Below are positions 63,735-64,000 of a stretch of DNA of 64,000 bases, one piece after another. Position 1 is the first letter of the stretch; every line of letters begins with the position of its first letter. Both the position numbers and the translations under genes were made by a program. The notes beneath the pieces are model-generated. The model had not been told where the DNA came from. It saw only the letters and a list, made by a program, of their open reading frames with translations, and searched no databases. The DNA is from Macrostomum hystrix (lineage: Eukaryota; Platyhelminthes; Macrostomidae), in the NCBI GenBank assembly GCA_950097015.1, contig CATNEN010000033.1, positions 1,240,001 to 1,304,000 on the forward strand, in the 5' to 3' direction.

Positions 63735-64000
63735 TTTTGCAGGAGGGCTGCGGGCAATGGCACATCATTTGGTGACACTAGACCCTCAGCCAGCGAGGAG
63801 GCAATTCGGCCCATTTCGCTGACTCCTGAGCACTCAGGCACACATATACTTAATACAGGCAAACCCTCACACAGATGTGTACATCTGCCCTGACTTTCTC
63901 ATCGTCAGGCAGTGTATACTTCACTGTGCGTTGGAGGTTGGCCCTCAAGGGCATAAATTGCACGACAAGCTCCCAAGCCTTCTCTCCGCAGCTGCGCCCC
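63735..64000 (-). mobile_element. SINE, best-preserved body, cut by the window edge
   Basis: Minus-strand order: GGAGAGAAGGCTTGGGAGC, GCCCTTGAGGGCCAAC, CTGCCTGACGATGAG, GTGCTCAGGAGTCAGCG, GCCTCCTCGCTGGCTG, CACCAAATGATGTGCC, GCAGCCCTCC. These blocks appear singly in the fragments at 930, 14,140, 17,620 and 28,700, so this copy gives the order of the family. The tRNA-like head should lie beyond 64,000. Confidence 0.75.

Overview
The window is animal nuclear DNA. Genes are split by GT-AG introns, exons are GC-rich, intergenic DNA is AT-rich, and several genes are metazoan families (tektin-4, ependymin-related protein, claudin-fold four-pass protein, multi-CUB receptor). Tandem repeats fill roughly 23% of the sequence by my tally. 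A repeat-rich invertebrate is the natural reading. A free-living flatworm such as Macrostomum would fit the repeat load, but that is a guess and nothing here proves it. I found no rRNA, tRNA gene, CRISPR array or prokaryotic operon.

Layout. 1-3,370: non-coding, with a tRNA-derived SINE carrying an internal array. 3,808-23,615 (+): ten exons of a type I membrane protein with about five CUB-type modules, one LDL-receptor class A module and a transmembrane helix, resembling the SOL-1/NETO class of receptor auxiliary proteins; its 5' end is not identified. Each of its introns, and the stretch before the first visible exon, carries its own tandem array. 24,880-27,200: a foldback element, a 12-bp array and a 44-bp array. 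27,982-30,238 (-): tektin-4, five exons. 34,445-35,189 (+): riboflavin kinase. 36,893-37,174 (-): intronless SNRPE. About 40,020-40,420 (-): a dead mariner transposase. 40,871-42,160 (-) and 45,113-46,498 (+): two ependymin-related genes, head to head, almost identical over exactly 970 bp. 46,900-48,026 (-): YdjC-type deacetylase. 51,311-57,805 (+): a four-pass claudin-fold protein with a polyglutamine N-terminus. 60,744-62,600: a 31-bp array. 63,413-63,655 (-): a small single-pass membrane protein. 63,735-64,000: a SINE running off the edge.

The genes do not form one pathway: cilium (tektin), FMN synthesis, splicing (SNRPE), secretion (ependymins), sugar deacetylation, and two membrane proteins of classes that include AMPA-receptor auxiliary subunits in other animals. 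The most unusual features are (i) intronic minisatellites, each with a different unit, several of which contain or abut the splice site itself; (ii) a 41-bp array that is a tandem amplification of a SINE promoter region; (iii) the inverted ependymin pair with a sharply bounded conversion-like tract; and (iv) six apparent +1 frame shifts in otherwise conserved exons, which look more like insertion errors in a long-read assembly than real biology.
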